Assembly (NCBI GenBank): GCA_021323735.1
Contig: JAJPKM010000006.1
Location: forward strand, 82,679 to 146,678
Reading direction: 5' to 3'
From: Gammaproteobacteria bacterium
Lineage (GTDB): Bacteria; Pseudomonadota; Gammaproteobacteria; Steroidobacterales; Steroidobacteraceae
DNA: 64,000 nucleotides
Both the position numbers and the translations under genes were made by a program. Each line of letters starts with the position of its first letter. The stretch's first letter is position 1. The notes under the pieces are model-generated. The model did not search any database, was not told where the DNA came from, and saw nothing but the letters and a program-made list of their open reading frames with translations. Of the stretch, positions 7,636 to 17,242 are shown piece after piece.

Positions 7636-9966
7636 CTAGTACGTGACCAAGGCCACCGTATCGGTTACGTCGTCCGCGGCAAAGGCCGCCGGCAACGCGA
7701 TGACCGGTACGCGGGATCGATCCTTCAGCCAGGCCTCAAAGTCCTCGCGGGGCATCGGTTTGGCATAGTGGAAGCCCTGCGCGATATCGCACCCGAATTG
7801 GCGCAGCCGGTCGGCCGCCGCCGCCGTCTCGATACCCTCGGCCACCACTTTCAATCCCAACCCGTGCCCCATGTCGATCGCCGAGCGCACCACCGTCGCA
7901 AATTCCGGATCGGATTCCAGACTCAGAATGAAGCTGCGGTCGATTTTCATCTCATGCACGGGCATCCGGGCGAGATGGCTCAGTGACGAATATCCGGTGC
8001 CGAAATCGTCGATCGACAGGCTGACGCCCAATGCTGCGATGGCGGTGAGCATATGCAAGGCCCGTGCAGGATCTTCGATAGCTCCGCTTTCCGTCAATTC
8101 CAAGGTGAGCAGCGAAGGGGGCAGCTTGTGCCGGCTCAACTGCGCGGCAAGCCGAGCGTCAAAGCGTGAGTCGCCGATGTCCTCGGCGCTGATATTCACC
8201 GCCAAATTTATCGCCATGCCGGCGTGCTGCCATTGCACTGCCTGCGCCATCGAGTGATCCAGCGTCCAACGGGTCAACCAGCGGATGAATCCGGTCTGTT
8301 CGGCAAAGGGAATGAAATCCGCCGGGCTCAACAAGCCGCGCGTCGGATGCTGCCAGCGCAGCAGGACCTCCGCGCCGGCGACGCGACCGGTACTGAATTC
8401 GATTTTGGGCTGGAAGTGCAGGCATAGCTCATCGTGTTCCACCGCGTGGCGCAATTCGCCCAGTAGCGAAAGCTGATCCCGGGCCGCCGGTTTGAGTGCG
8501 TTCTCATAGATCGCCATGGCGCGTTTTTCACCCCGCGCACGGTCCAGGGCCAAGTCGGCGCAGCGCATCAACTCATCGGGTGAGGAGATGCCGCCGACCG
8601 ATGCCGACAACCCCAAGGTCGCACTGATGTCGATGGGCTGGGCTTCCACCATCACCGGTTCGGCCAATGCCAGTAGCAGTGAGGTGCCCCAGGCATGCAG
8701 TCCGGCCGGGCTATTGAGTGGAGTAAACGCGGCGAACTGATCGGCCGCGAACCGTGCCACCGCCGACTTCACCGAGGGTACCGCCGCGATCCGGGTGGCG
8801 ATTTCGGTCAGGACGGCATCCCCGACCGAATAGCCCAAGTGCTCGTTGATGCGGCGGAATCGATGCAAATTGATGACCACCACGCCGATGGGCTTGTCGC
8901 CGGCATCGCGCAGCGCATCGCTCAAGGCCGCGCTGAATGCGGTCCGGTTCATCAGCCCCGTCAGCGTATCCTCGTAAGCCAGGCGCCGGATGGATTGATC
9001 GCGACTGTGCACCGCCGATTGCATCAGGTGCAGACCTTCGGCGAGCACGCCCAGTTCATCGCCGCGCTGCACGCTCTGCTTGGCATCGTAAGTACCGGCG
9101 CGCATGCGATCGACCACCTTGGTCAGGTCTTGCAAGGGCCGCGTAATATTGCGCGCCAGCCAGAAAGCCGCCACCGCGAACGCGATCAGGCTGACGCCCG
9201 CAATCACGAACAGCACCTTGGTGAGGCGTTCGAACGGTGCACGAGCGTCCGCCAGGGAACGGGACAGCACGGCAACGATCTCGGTGTCGCCGACTTCGGA
9301 GATTTCGATTCGGCGGGTAACCACGTCCGCGGCGGGCAGCGTAGGGTCCGCGACGGTGCTGATGACGTCCGTCCAATGGCCCCCGGTGCCCACCGACAGG
9401 GTCACCGCCAGGCCGGTGATATCCGCAAGCTCGTGCGCTGCCCTGTTGTCCAGTTCGAACCCCATGGCAATCCAGGCCACAGGCAGGGGACTGCGCACCG
9501 CCACGGTCACCAGCTGATAGATGCGCCCGCCGTCCACCATCATGCTGGCCGCGTTGTCCACGGCGGCGCCGCTTTCCTGCAGCGAAGAGATGGGAAAGGA
9601 GGTGCCGGCCGGCAGATGGGTGCCGGAGGCGGCGATGACCTTGCCGCTCAACGAGGTGAGCACGACCATCGCTGCGCCGATGCGTTTGCCGCTGTTCCCC
9701 AGCGCCGAGGAGAGGGTGTCGGTGTCGCGGGCGGCAACCGCCTCGCGAAATCCATAATCGGCGGCGACGGCCTGCGCCGCCTGAGTCAGCTGTCGGCGAT
9801 TGCTCTCGAGCAGGCGCGAGAATACCAGCGTACCCACGTCGAGCTGGCGCTGCACTTCTCGGCCCGCGCTGTCGCGGTTGGTCGCCAGCACCGCCCCAAG
9901 AGCAGCAGCCAGCACTGCCGCGAGGAGCAGCAGAAAAGTCAAGGCAATTCGGGTCCGCAGCGCCAA
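7636..9966 (-). CDS. Membrane-bound GGDEF-EAL protein with degenerate GGDEF site
   Basis: The 776-residue protein has a signal-anchor (8-30), an extracytoplasmic sensor region of about 220 residues, a second membrane segment (251-272), a HAMP linker, a GGDEF domain (about 328-490) and an EAL domain (about 498-745). The GGDEF site reads AADQF (407-411), so diguanylate cyclase activity is unlikely. The EAL site is EVLLRW and the second site DDFGTGYSS is intact, as in active c-di-GMP phosphodiesterases. It probably degrades c-di-GMP in response to an external cue, with the GGDEF domain possibly kept for GTP sensing. It is transcribed alone or ahead of the CHASE3 kinase. Confidence 0.92.
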   Translation of the reverse strand: MALRTRIALTFLLLLAAVLAAALGAVLATNRDSAGREVQRQLDVGTLVFSRLLESNRRQLTQAAQAVAADYGFREAVAARDTDTLSSALGNSGKRIGAAMVVLTSLSGKVIAASGTHLPAGTSFPISSLQESGAAVDNAASMMVDGGRIYQLVTVAVRSPLPVAWIAMGFELDNRAAHELADITGLAVTLSVGTGGHWTDVISTVADPTLPAADVVTRRIEISEVGDTEIVAVLSRSLADARAPFERLTKVLFVIAGVSLIAFAVAAFWLARNITRPLQDLTKVVDRMRAGTYDAKQSVQRGDELGVLAEGLHLMQSAVHSRDQSIRRLAYEDTLTGLMNRTAFSAALSDALRDAGDKPIGVVVINLHRFRRINEHLGYSVGDAVLTEIATRIAAVPSVKSAVARFAADQFAAFTPLNSPAGLHAWGTSLLLALAEPVMVEAQPIDISATLGLSASVGGISSPDELMRCADLALDRARGEKRAMAIYENALKPAARDQLSLLGELRHAVEHDELCLHFQPKIEFSTGRVAGAEVLLRWQHPTRGLLSPADFIPFAEQTGFIRWLTRWTLDHSMAQAVQWQHAGMAINLAVNISAEDIGDSRFDARLAAQLSRHKLPPSLLTLELTESGAIEDPARALHMLTAIAALGVSLSIDDFGTGYSSLSHLARMPVHEMKIDRSFILSLESDPEFATVVRSAIDMGHGLGLKVVAEGIETAAAADRLRQFGCDIAQGFHYAKPMPREDFEAWLKDRSRVPVIALPAAFAADDVTDTVALVTY

Positions 9967-10166
9967 CGCTTTGCTCCAGCTGGCTGGGGTAGACTACACA
10001 GCGCAGGTTAAGCGGTGCAGGCTGCGAGTGCTGTGCGCCTGCACACAACTGTGCACCGGGACGCACCCTGCGGAGGACAAGAGCGTGACCTGGTTCTCAC
10101 ATCGCATTCATCACGGAGCAGCGTCACGCGGCTCTCGCGCAATACGCAGGCAGGCTCCTGATATTC

Positions 10167-12017
10167 ATGCCCATCGTTCGTCTCGATAAAGTTTCCTTGA
10201 GCTTCGGGCTGAGGCCATTGCTCGACAACGTCAACCTGCAGCTGCGCAGGGGCGAACGCGTCTGTCTGCTCGGCCGCAACGGCGAGGGAAAGTCCTCGCT
10301 GCTGCAGCTGATAGCCCGAAACATACAACCCGACAGCGGCGAGATCTGGGTCCGTCCGGGCGCGCGGACCGCAAGCCTGGCGCAGGAAGTTTCCGCCGGC
10401 AGCGACGCCACAGTCCATGACGTGGTGCTGGGCGGCGTCGAATCGAAGACGCCCGAAGATGAGTGGCAGGCCCGGTTGCAGGTCGACCAAGTGATATCGC
10501 GGCTGGGGCTGATGGAAGAGGTATCGATGAGCGCCTTGTCCGGCGGCTGGCGCAGGCGCGTGATGCTGGGGCGTGCGCTGGTCGCCGCCCCCGACGTGCT
10601 GTTGTTGGACGAGCCGACGAATCACCTGGACATCGAGGCCATTACTTGGCTCGAGAACATGATGATCGAATATCCGGGGGCACTACTTTTCGTCAGCCAC
10701 GACCGCGCCTTCGTCCGCCGTCTGGCGACGAAGATCGTCGAACTTGACCGAGGACAGCTACGGGTATGGCCCGGCGGCTACGATGACTATGTGTTGCAGA
10801 AGCGTGCAGCTCTCGAGGTCGAGGCCAAACACGCGGCTTTGTTCGACAAGAAGCTGGCCGAGGAGGAGGTCTGGATTCGCAAAGGTGTGGAAGCACGGCG
10901 GACCCGTAATGAGGGCAGGGTGCGCGCGCTCGAGCAATTGCGAATACAGAGGCGTGAGCGGCGTGAGCGCATCGGTACCGTGGAATTGCGGGCGCAAGAC
11001 GCCACACCATCCGGAAAATTGGTGTTCGAGGCGAGTCACGTCGCGCACTCCTTCGGCGCGGTGCCGATATTGCGCGATTTTTCGGTGCGCATACAGCGCC
11101 AAGACCGCATCGGCATCATCGGGCCCAACGGCTGCGGCAAAACCACGTTGATCAAGCTTCTGATCGGCGAGTTGGAGCCGGTCTCGGGCCAGATCAGGCG
11201 CGGCACGAAGCTCTCGCCCGCCTATTTCGATCAACAGCGCGAGCAGCTCGATCCCAATGCATCCATCATGGACAATGTCACGGGCGGCAGCGGCGATACG
11301 GTGACCATCGACGGCCAGGCCCGGCATGTCTCCGGCTATCTTCGCGATTTCCTGTTTCCGCCGGAGCGATTGCATGCGCCGGTGAGCATGCTGTCGGGCG
11401 GTGAACGCAATCGATTGCTGCTGGCGCGCCTATTTGCCCGCCCCAGCAATCTCTTGGTGATGGACGAACCCACCAACGATCTCGACGCGGAAACACTTGA
11501 ACTGCTGGAGGAAATGGTCGCGGACTATGCCGGGACCCTGCTGCTCGTCAGCCACGATCGCGCGTTCCTCGACAATGTGGTCACCAGCACGCTGGTCTTC
11601 GAGGGCAATGGGCAGATCAACGAGTATGTAGGCGGCTATACCGATTGGCTGCGGCAGCGAAAGGTCACCGCACCGGCGACGGCCAAGATAACGGCCGTCG
11701 AGCCGTCGACCGCACCTACCGCAATGCCTGCCGCTGCGCCGCGGAGCGCCGTGCCGACGAACCCCTCGCCCAAACCCAAGCGCTTGTCGTACAACGAGCA
11801 GCGCGAACTCGCGCAGCTGCCCGAGAAGATTCAGCAACTCGAGGCCGAACAGGCGCAGCTCAACGCGCTGATCAGCGATCCTGCCGTCTTCCGGCGCGGC
11901 AAGGACGAAAGCCAGGCCGCGCTGCGGCGCCTGGAGGCCGTGTCCGCGGAGCTGGAGAGCGCGTATTTGCGCTGGGATGCGCTGGACAGCTCGGCAGGCC
12001 CCGCGGCACGGGCATAG
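10167..12017 (+). CDS. uup: ABC-F family ATPase Uup
   Basis: The 616-residue protein has two soluble ABC domains: Walker A GRNGEGKSS and GPNGCGKTT, signatures SALSGGWRRR and SMLSGGERNR, Walker B LLLDEPTNHLD and LVMDEPTNDLD. There is no membrane region. An Ala/Pro-rich linker near 510-540 leads to a C-terminal coiled coil rich in Gln and Glu, typical of Uup rather than EttA. ABC-F proteins act on ribosomes; Uup also influences DNA branch migration and tandem repeat excision. The gene stands alone, divergent from the GGDEF-EAL gene with a 200-base spacer in which I see no clear promoter. Confidence 0.93.
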   Translation: MPIVRLDKVSLSFGLRPLLDNVNLQLRRGERVCLLGRNGEGKSSLLQLIARNIQPDSGEIWVRPGARTASLAQEVSAGSDATVHDVVLGGVESKTPEDEWQARLQVDQVISRLGLMEEVSMSALSGGWRRRVMLGRALVAAPDVLLLDEPTNHLDIEAITWLENMMIEYPGALLFVSHDRAFVRRLATKIVELDRGQLRVWPGGYDDYVLQKRAALEVEAKHAALFDKKLAEEEVWIRKGVEARRTRNEGRVRALEQLRIQRRERRERIGTVELRAQDATPSGKLVFEASHVAHSFGAVPILRDFSVRIQRQDRIGIIGPNGCGKTTLIKLLIGELEPVSGQIRRGTKLSPAYFDQQREQLDPNASIMDNVTGGSGDTVTIDGQARHVSGYLRDFLFPPERLHAPVSMLSGGERNRLLLARLFARPSNLLVMDEPTNDLDAETLELLEEMVADYAGTLLLVSHDRAFLDNVVTSTLVFEGNGQINEYVGGYTDWLRQRKVTAPATAKITAVEPSTAPTAMPAAAPRSAVPTNPSPKPKRLSYNEQRELAQLPEKIQQLEAEQAQLNALISDPAVFRRGKDESQAALRRLEAVSAELESAYLRWDALDSSAGPAARA

Positions 12018-12075
12018 CCGAACGAGCTCCAAAAATACCTATCCCATCCGGCCTCTTTTGGGCGCCGGCGCAGGA

Positions 12076-12474
12076 TTACCGTCGAGGCCGGCCGCCTCTC
12101 AGCAAATCGTTGGGATTCGGCAGTGAGGCCCCGGCGGCATCGGGGATTACCAGGGAGGAAGCTTGTTCGCGGCGCATTTCCTGCAGTTCCCGCATGGTCT
12201 GCTGAACCGCTTGTTCGGCGGTGGCACCGAACTTCTCGATGGCATCCTTGAGCGTGGCGGCATCGAGTTCGAAACTGATGGGCAGGCCGCCCATCGGGGT
12301 CATGACCTGTGCCTGCCCGACGAATATGACGGGGCGCTTGTCATCCGCCGTGCCGTCCGAGGTAACAGGCGTCAATCGACGGATGGTACCGACTTTCCTA
12401 TCGGTGAAAGTTTCCTCCCGGTAGACCTGTGCCGAGTCCATGGTTGCCTGGCGGCTCTCGTTGGCGGAACTCAT
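12076..12474 (-). CDS. Conserved hypothetical protein, 132 aa
   Basis: I do not recognise the family. The product is soluble, has no signal peptide or cysteine, and has a beta-rich middle (VGTIRRLTPVTSDG, PVIFVGQAQVMTPMGGLPIS) followed by an amphipathic helix (ATLKDAIEKFGATAEQAV) and a basic C-terminus. The ATG at 12474 has a GAGGGG ribosome site 8 bases upstream, which supports a real gene, as does high coding-type composition. It converges on uup and is divergent from mprF, 60 bases away. Confidence 0.75.
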   Translation of the reverse strand: MSSANESRQATMDSAQVYREETFTDRKVGTIRRLTPVTSDGTADDKRPVIFVGQAQVMTPMGGLPISFELDAATLKDAIEKFGATAEQAVQQTMRELQEMRREQASSLVIPDAAGASLPNPNDLLRGGRPRR

Positions 12475-12534
12475 TGATGCATACCCCTCAACATCGCTGC
12501 GAAAGCGCCAACCCTAGCAGTTTTCAGCGCGGGG

Positions 12535-15123
12535 TTGGAGGCTGATACGATACGGAGCGTGCCACATTCGATCACAGCGCCCAAGATTCCCGCGTGGAGC
12601 ACCTTGCTCGGCCTTGCCTTTCTCGTGGCCGCGCCCTTTTTGGTGCACCATCTGCTCGGCCATTATCACTGGCGCGACATCCTGGCGCGCGTGGATGCGA
12701 TTTCGAATGCGAAATTGCTGAGAGCGGCATTCTTCGCTTGCCTAGGTTACGGCTGTCTTACCCTCTACGACGCGCTCGCGGTTCGATTCGCCGGCGCCAG
12801 GGTGCCATATCCCCGCGTGGCCCTCATTTCTTTCATGGGCTATGCCATCGGCCACAACGTCGGACTGAATTCCATCAGTGGCGGTGCGATTCGCTATCGC
12901 GCCTACACTGCGCTTGGCCTGAGCGCCAAACAAATCGCGACCATCATTGCCTTCGGCACGCTGACTTTTTTCCTCGGCGCCAGCGTGCTGCTCGGCCTGT
13001 CTCTGCTGTCGAACGCCGGGATATCCGGCTCGATACTGCATGTGCATGCGTGGTTGGCGATCGTGGCCGGCGCCGCGCTGCTGACCGGCGTCGCCGGCTA
13101 CCTCTGGCTGGTGTGCACGCGCCATGCGCCATTGAAGTTTCGTCATTTTGAAATTCCCGTGCCCAAACCGAAGATTGCCTTCGCGCAGATCGGCGTCAGC
13201 TGTGTCGACATGCTGTTCGCCTCGAGCGTGCTTTTCGCGCTGTTGCCGCACGAGGCGTCGATCAGTTTCTTCGCCTTTGCCGGCGTATACCTCATTGCGC
13301 TTGCCGCCGGTGCCATCAGCAACGTTCCCGGCGGCATCGGAGTGTTTGAATTCGTTTTGCTGTTGCTAATGCCTGCGGTGCCCAAGGACCGCCTACTCGG
13401 CGCGCTGGTGGCCTACCGAGCTATTTATTATTTCGCGCCCTTTGCCCTGGCACTCGTGCTGCTGGGTGCCCACGAGGTCTGGATACATCGTGCACCGGTG
13501 ATTCGCTGGGCGCGGCTGCTGCGGGCATTCTTGCTGGCCGTCACCCCCCAGGCTATCGCCGTCGCGGTATTTCTGGCCGGTGCCGTGCTGCTGTTCTCCG
13601 GTGCTACCCCCGGCCTCGGCAAGCGTCTGGCGTTGCTGCAGGATTTCGTGCCTCTGCCGGTACTGGAGCTGTCGCACCTTCTAGGCAGCGTGGTGGGCGT
13701 GGGATTGCTCATCATTGCGCATGGACTGTACCGGCGGCTGAATGCCGCATGGTGGATGACCATTTGGCTGCTGTGTGCCGGAATCTTGCTCTCGCTGCTC
13801 AAGGGATTCGACTACGAAGAGGCCACGGTGTTGAGCGTCGTGGCGGTGCTACTGACCTCGGCGCGCGCCCGCTTCAAGCGCCGTGCTTCGCTGCTCGAGC
13901 AGCACTATTCGAGCGCGTGGATCGCGGCGTTTCTCCTCGTATTGTTCACCGCCGCATGGCTGGTGATCTTCGCCTACCGGCATTTGCCCTATGACAATGA
14001 ACTCTGGTGGCAGTTTGCCTTCGAGGCTTCCGCCCCGCGCAGTCTGAGAGCGTCGCTGCTTGCAGTCATCATTGCCGCCGCCTACGGCCTGTGGCGCGTG
14101 CTGCGCCCCGCGCCGCCGCGGTTTTCTGCGCCCGGCGCGGCGGATTTGGAGCGCGTGGCCGAGTTGATCGAGAAGTGTGAGGATGCGACCGCGAACCTCG
14201 CCCTGCTCGGCGACAAGAATTTGCTGTTCAACGAGCAGCGCTCCGCCTGCATCATGTGGCAATCCTCCGGCAACAGCTGGGTGGCGATGGGCGATCCGAT
14301 CGGGCCTGCCGAACTCGGCGAGGCCCTGGCCTGGGAGTTTTTGGAGAATTGCGATCGTATGGCGGTCTCTCCGGTGTTCTACCAGGTCACGCCGGAAAGG
14401 CTGCCGTTGTACATCGATCTGGGTTTGACCTTGAGCAAGCTGGGCGAAGAGGCGCGGGTGCCGCTCGAACAGTTCTCCCTGGAAGGAGCGGCGCGTGCGG
14501 ATCTGCGCCAGGCACACCGGCGTGCCGGCCGTGACGGCGTCAGCTTCGAAATGATCCTGCGGCGCGACGTGCCGGCCATGCTGCCGGCGCTGCGCGCGAT
14601 CTCGGAGAATTGGCTTGCGGAAAAAGACACCGCCGAGAAGCGCTTTTCCCTCGGGTTCTTCGATGAACGCTACATCGCCAACTTCGATGTCGGCGTGGTT
14701 CGCCACCAGGGTGCGGTGGTCGCTTTTGCCAATCTGTGGCGGGGCGGTTCGAACGAACTATCGGTGGATCTCATGCGCTACCAATCGGCCGCGCCCAAGG
14801 GCGTCGTAGAATTCATGCTGACCGAATGCATGTTGTGGGGCCACGCGCAGCGCTTTCGTTGGTTCAATTTAGGCATGGCGCCCCTGTCGGGGCTCGAAGA
14901 GCATGTACTCGCTCCGGCGTGGCACAAGCTGGGACGAATGGTGCAAAGGTACGGAGAAACGTTTTATAACTTCGAGGGCTTGCGCAAATTCAAGCAGAAG
15001 TTCGATCCTGTCTGGCGTCCTCGCTACTTGGCCGGACCGGACGGTCTGGCCATGGCCGGTGCGCTGCTCGATGTGACCGCGCTGATTTCAGGCGGTGTGC
15101 GCAATGTACTGCGGAAAAAATAG
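12535..15123 (+). CDS. mprF: Phosphatidylglycerol lysyltransferase/flippase MprF
   Basis: The 862-residue protein has about 14 hydrophobic segments in its first 540 residues (flippase/UPF0104 part, with GGAIRYRAYTALGL) and a C-terminal DUF2156 GNAT-fold synthase domain (DLMRYQSAAPKGVVEFM, RWFNLGMAPLSGLEEH). MprF transfers an aminoacyl group, usually lysine or alanine, from tRNA to phosphatidylglycerol and moves it to the outer leaflet, lowering sensitivity to cationic peptides. The start is uncertain: TTG at 12535 or GTG at 12559 (VPHSITAPK). No acid- or PhoP-type site is visible upstream. Confidence 0.9.
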   Translation: MEADTIRSVPHSITAPKIPAWSTLLGLAFLVAAPFLVHHLLGHYHWRDILARVDAISNAKLLRAAFFACLGYGCLTLYDALAVRFAGARVPYPRVALISFMGYAIGHNVGLNSISGGAIRYRAYTALGLSAKQIATIIAFGTLTFFLGASVLLGLSLLSNAGISGSILHVHAWLAIVAGAALLTGVAGYLWLVCTRHAPLKFRHFEIPVPKPKIAFAQIGVSCVDMLFASSVLFALLPHEASISFFAFAGVYLIALAAGAISNVPGGIGVFEFVLLLLMPAVPKDRLLGALVAYRAIYYFAPFALALVLLGAHEVWIHRAPVIRWARLLRAFLLAVTPQAIAVAVFLAGAVLLFSGATPGLGKRLALLQDFVPLPVLELSHLLGSVVGVGLLIIAHGLYRRLNAAWWMTIWLLCAGILLSLLKGFDYEEATVLSVVAVLLTSARARFKRRASLLEQHYSSAWIAAFLLVLFTAAWLVIFAYRHLPYDNELWWQFAFEASAPRSLRASLLAVIIAAAYGLWRVLRPAPPRFSAPGAADLERVAELIEKCEDATANLALLGDKNLLFNEQRSACIMWQSSGNSWVAMGDPIGPAELGEALAWEFLENCDRMAVSPVFYQVTPERLPLYIDLGLTLSKLGEEARVPLEQFSLEGAARADLRQAHRRAGRDGVSFEMILRRDVPAMLPALRAISENWLAEKDTAEKRFSLGFFDERYIANFDVGVVRHQGAVVAFANLWRGGSNELSVDLMRYQSAAPKGVVEFMLTECMLWGHAQRFRWFNLGMAPLSGLEEHVLAPAWHKLGRMVQRYGETFYNFEGLRKFKQKFDPVWRPRYLAGPDGLAMAGALLDVTALISGGVRNVLRKK

Positions 15124-15127
15124 CTAC

Positions 15128-15955
15128 TTAGGTGAATTGAGTCTCGATCTTCTGTGCCACCTCACGCATCTTCGGCAGGAATTGCTCGATCGCAGTACGC
15201 AGCGGCACCGCGGTGGCAGCATAGCGGACCGTGACAGTTGCCAGGATTCGATCCTTGGCGCGAACCGGGATGGCCAGACTGGTCTCCTCGGAGACGCGCC
15301 GGGCGCGATGCGCCATGCCAAAGCCCTGCGTGCGCGTTTCGTTGAGCAATCTCTCGACTTCAACCCGATTGCGAGCCAGGCGATCCTCCGGCAGCGACGA
15401 ACGCGCCAGTAGTTCGAGCATTGAGTCGCGCTGTTGCGTCGAGCAAAACGCCAGGTAGGCACGTCCCGCGGCTGAACCCAGCATCGGTACCCGAACGCCG
15501 GCGCTGTACTGCTCCAATGCCAGCGGGCTCTGGCGATCCGTCGTTTCCCGAATCATCATGGTAGAGCCGGAGGGCGTTGCCACTGCCACGGGCCAAACGA
15601 TTTGCGCGCCGAGGGTGGCGAGCAGCGGCTTGGCGATGTGCGCGACCAGCGCCTCATCGTCGAAACCGTCCGAAAGAGCTCGGACCATGATGGTGGGCCG
15701 GTAACAATCGTCATGGGCGTCCCGCGTCACGTATCCGGCCAGACGCAGAGTTTCCAGAATACGGTAAGTCGTGGTTCGCGGCAGCGCCACGGCGGCTGCC
15801 AGGGTATTGATGGCCGCTCGCTCCAAGCGATTCAGCTCGGTCAGGACTTCAAGTCCGCGATTCAAGGCGCGGATGGGTCGGGTCGAATCGCGCGCCCCGT
15901 CCTCGGGAGAATCCAAGTGTTCGTCAGAATGCGGGGTAACTTGTGCGTGCATCAT
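15128..15955 (-). CDS. IclR family transcriptional regulator
   Basis: The 275-residue protein has an N-terminal winged helix (residues 27-85: LNRGLEVLTELNR, LPRTTTYRILETLRLAGYV) and the C-terminal IclR effector-binding domain (AGRAYLAFC, ETSLAIPVRAKDRILATVTV). Such proteins control aromatic or short-chain acid catabolism, often from a divergent promoter. The ATG ATG start has an AGGGA ribosome site. It is divergent from the ferredoxin reductase gene, 244 bases away, and converges on mprF with only 4 bases between stops. Its target is not evident; the pathway genes are not adjacent. Confidence 0.88.
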   Translation of the reverse strand: MMHAQVTPHSDEHLDSPEDGARDSTRPIRALNRGLEVLTELNRLERAAINTLAAAVALPRTTTYRILETLRLAGYVTRDAHDDCYRPTIMVRALSDGFDDEALVAHIAKPLLATLGAQIVWPVAVATPSGSTMMIRETTDRQSPLALEQYSAGVRVPMLGSAAGRAYLAFCSTQQRDSMLELLARSSLPEDRLARNRVEVERLLNETRTQGFGMAHRARRVSEETSLAIPVRAKDRILATVTVRYAATAVPLRTAIEQFLPKMREVAQKIETQFT

Positions 15956-16147
15956 CGTCCCTCTATCCTTCCGGGCTGGACCATAATTACTTGATAAACA
16001 AAGACATACGCTTACGAGACTTTACCGTCAGCGCTGCCGCTGCCTTTGAGACGGGGTCGCTTCGCGATAAACCAGCTCAAGTTCCGGGACCCAGCCTCGT
16101 ACATGAGTACCGCCTGGATCGAATCTGGTTGCTTGGGATATGGGGTT

Positions 16148-16168
16148 GCGGATTCAGCTACAATCCGC
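16148..16168. promoter_or_regulatory. Inverted repeat over a possible -10 upstream of fnr
   Basis: GCGGATT-N7-AATCCGC is a perfect 7-base inverted repeat whose spacer and right arm contain TACAAT, a good -10 match. It lies about 30 bases upstream of the ferredoxin reductase start and faces the IclR gene, so it could be an operator. No matching -35 at normal spacing is seen. Confidence 0.3.
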
Positions 16169-16199
16169 GGCCCGATTATGGTGAGGAATGACGCTTTAA

Positions 16200-17240
16200 A
16201 TGTCGGAACAATACGTCGAAACGGTGATCATCGGCGCCGGCCCCGTGGGTCTTTTTCAAATCTTCGAACTGGGCTTGCTGGGTATCCGCGCGCACATCAT
16301 CGATTCGCTGAGCCTCCCCGGCGGACAGTGCACCGAGCTCTACCCCGAGAAGCCGATCTATGACATTCCTGCGCTGCCCGTCTGCGGTGCTCAGGAGTTG
16401 ATCGATCGGTTGCTGGAACAGGTGAAGCCGTTCAATGCGACATTCCATCTGGGCCAAGAGGTGACCGGACTGCGCGTATTGGATAATGGTAAGTTCCATG
16501 TCGCGACCTCCACCGGCACGCGGCTCACCGCCGGTGCGGTGGTCATTGCCGCGGGGGTGGGTTCCTTCCAGCCGCGGCGCTTGAGTATTCCAGGGGCAGA
16601 AGAGATCGAGGGCAAGTACATCCACTATCGCGTCAAGTCGGCCGGCGATTTCTTCGACCAGGATCTGATGATTTGCGGCGGAGGAGATTCGGCACTGGAT
16701 TGGACGGTGGCTCTGTGCGACAAGGCACGCTCGCTGACCTTGGTGCATCGTCGCGCGGAATTTCGCGCGGCGCCCGCGACGGTGGCGCGTATGCGCGAAC
16801 TGGTGGCGGCAGGCAAGATGCAGTTGCTCGAGGGAAATGCGGTCGGGATCCACAAGGATCGGGAGAAACTCACCGGCATCGACGTGCAGTCCGCCGACGG
16901 GCAAACCCGGCGAGTCCCGGTAGATCATGTGTTTGCTTTTTTCGGCCTGCATCCCAAGCTTGGGCCCATCGCCGAGTGGGGCCTGGAACTGGAGAAGAGG
17001 GCGCTCAAAGTCGATACCGAAAAATTTCAAACCAGCGTGCCGGGAATCTTCGCCATCGGCGACATCAACACCTACCCCGGCAAGAAGAAACTGATCCTGA
17101 GCGGTTTTCACGAAGCCGCGCTCGCGGCATTTGCCATCCAGCATCATTTATTCCCCGAGAAGCGCCAATTTCTCCAGTACACGACCACCAGCCCCATCAT
17201 GCAGAAGCGGCTGGGCGTCGCCGGCGCGGATTCGGCCTGA
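16200..17240 (+). CDS. Ferredoxin/flavodoxin-NADP+ reductase, thioredoxin reductase-like type
   Basis: The 346-residue flavoprotein has an FAD-binding GAGPVGLFQIFELG, GGQCTELYPEKPIYDIP, an NADPH-binding GGGDSALDW and the C-terminal FAIGDINTYPGKKKLILSGFHE. It lacks the redox CXXC of thioredoxin reductase, which identifies the YumC-type ferredoxin-NADP+ reductase. It passes electrons between NADPH and ferredoxin or flavodoxin. The tesB start follows 2 bases after its stop, so the two are co-transcribed. Confidence 0.9.
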   Translation: MSEQYVETVIIGAGPVGLFQIFELGLLGIRAHIIDSLSLPGGQCTELYPEKPIYDIPALPVCGAQELIDRLLEQVKPFNATFHLGQEVTGLRVLDNGKFHVATSTGTRLTAGAVVIAAGVGSFQPRRLSIPGAEEIEGKYIHYRVKSAGDFFDQDLMICGGGDSALDWTVALCDKARSLTLVHRRAEFRAAPATVARMRELVAAGKMQLLEGNAVGIHKDREKLTGIDVQSADGQTRRVPVDHVFAFFGLHPKLGPIAEWGLELEKRALKVDTEKFQTSVPGIFAIGDINTYPGKKKLILSGFHEAALAAFAIQHHLFPEKRQFLQYTTTSPIMQKRLGVAGADSA

Positions 17241-17242
17241 CG

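Noticed and set aside
12050..12090. Short similarity between the spacers near 12050-12085 and 32450-32490 (GGCGCAGGATTAC versus GGCGCAGAATTAC)
   Set aside because: Only about a dozen bases agree and flanks differ; too short for a repeat family.
16673..17242. Upstream extension of the TesB reading frame to over 470 residues
   Set aside because: The extension overlaps the ferredoxin reductase gene and reads as Arg-rich noise; the family start at 17243 is clear.
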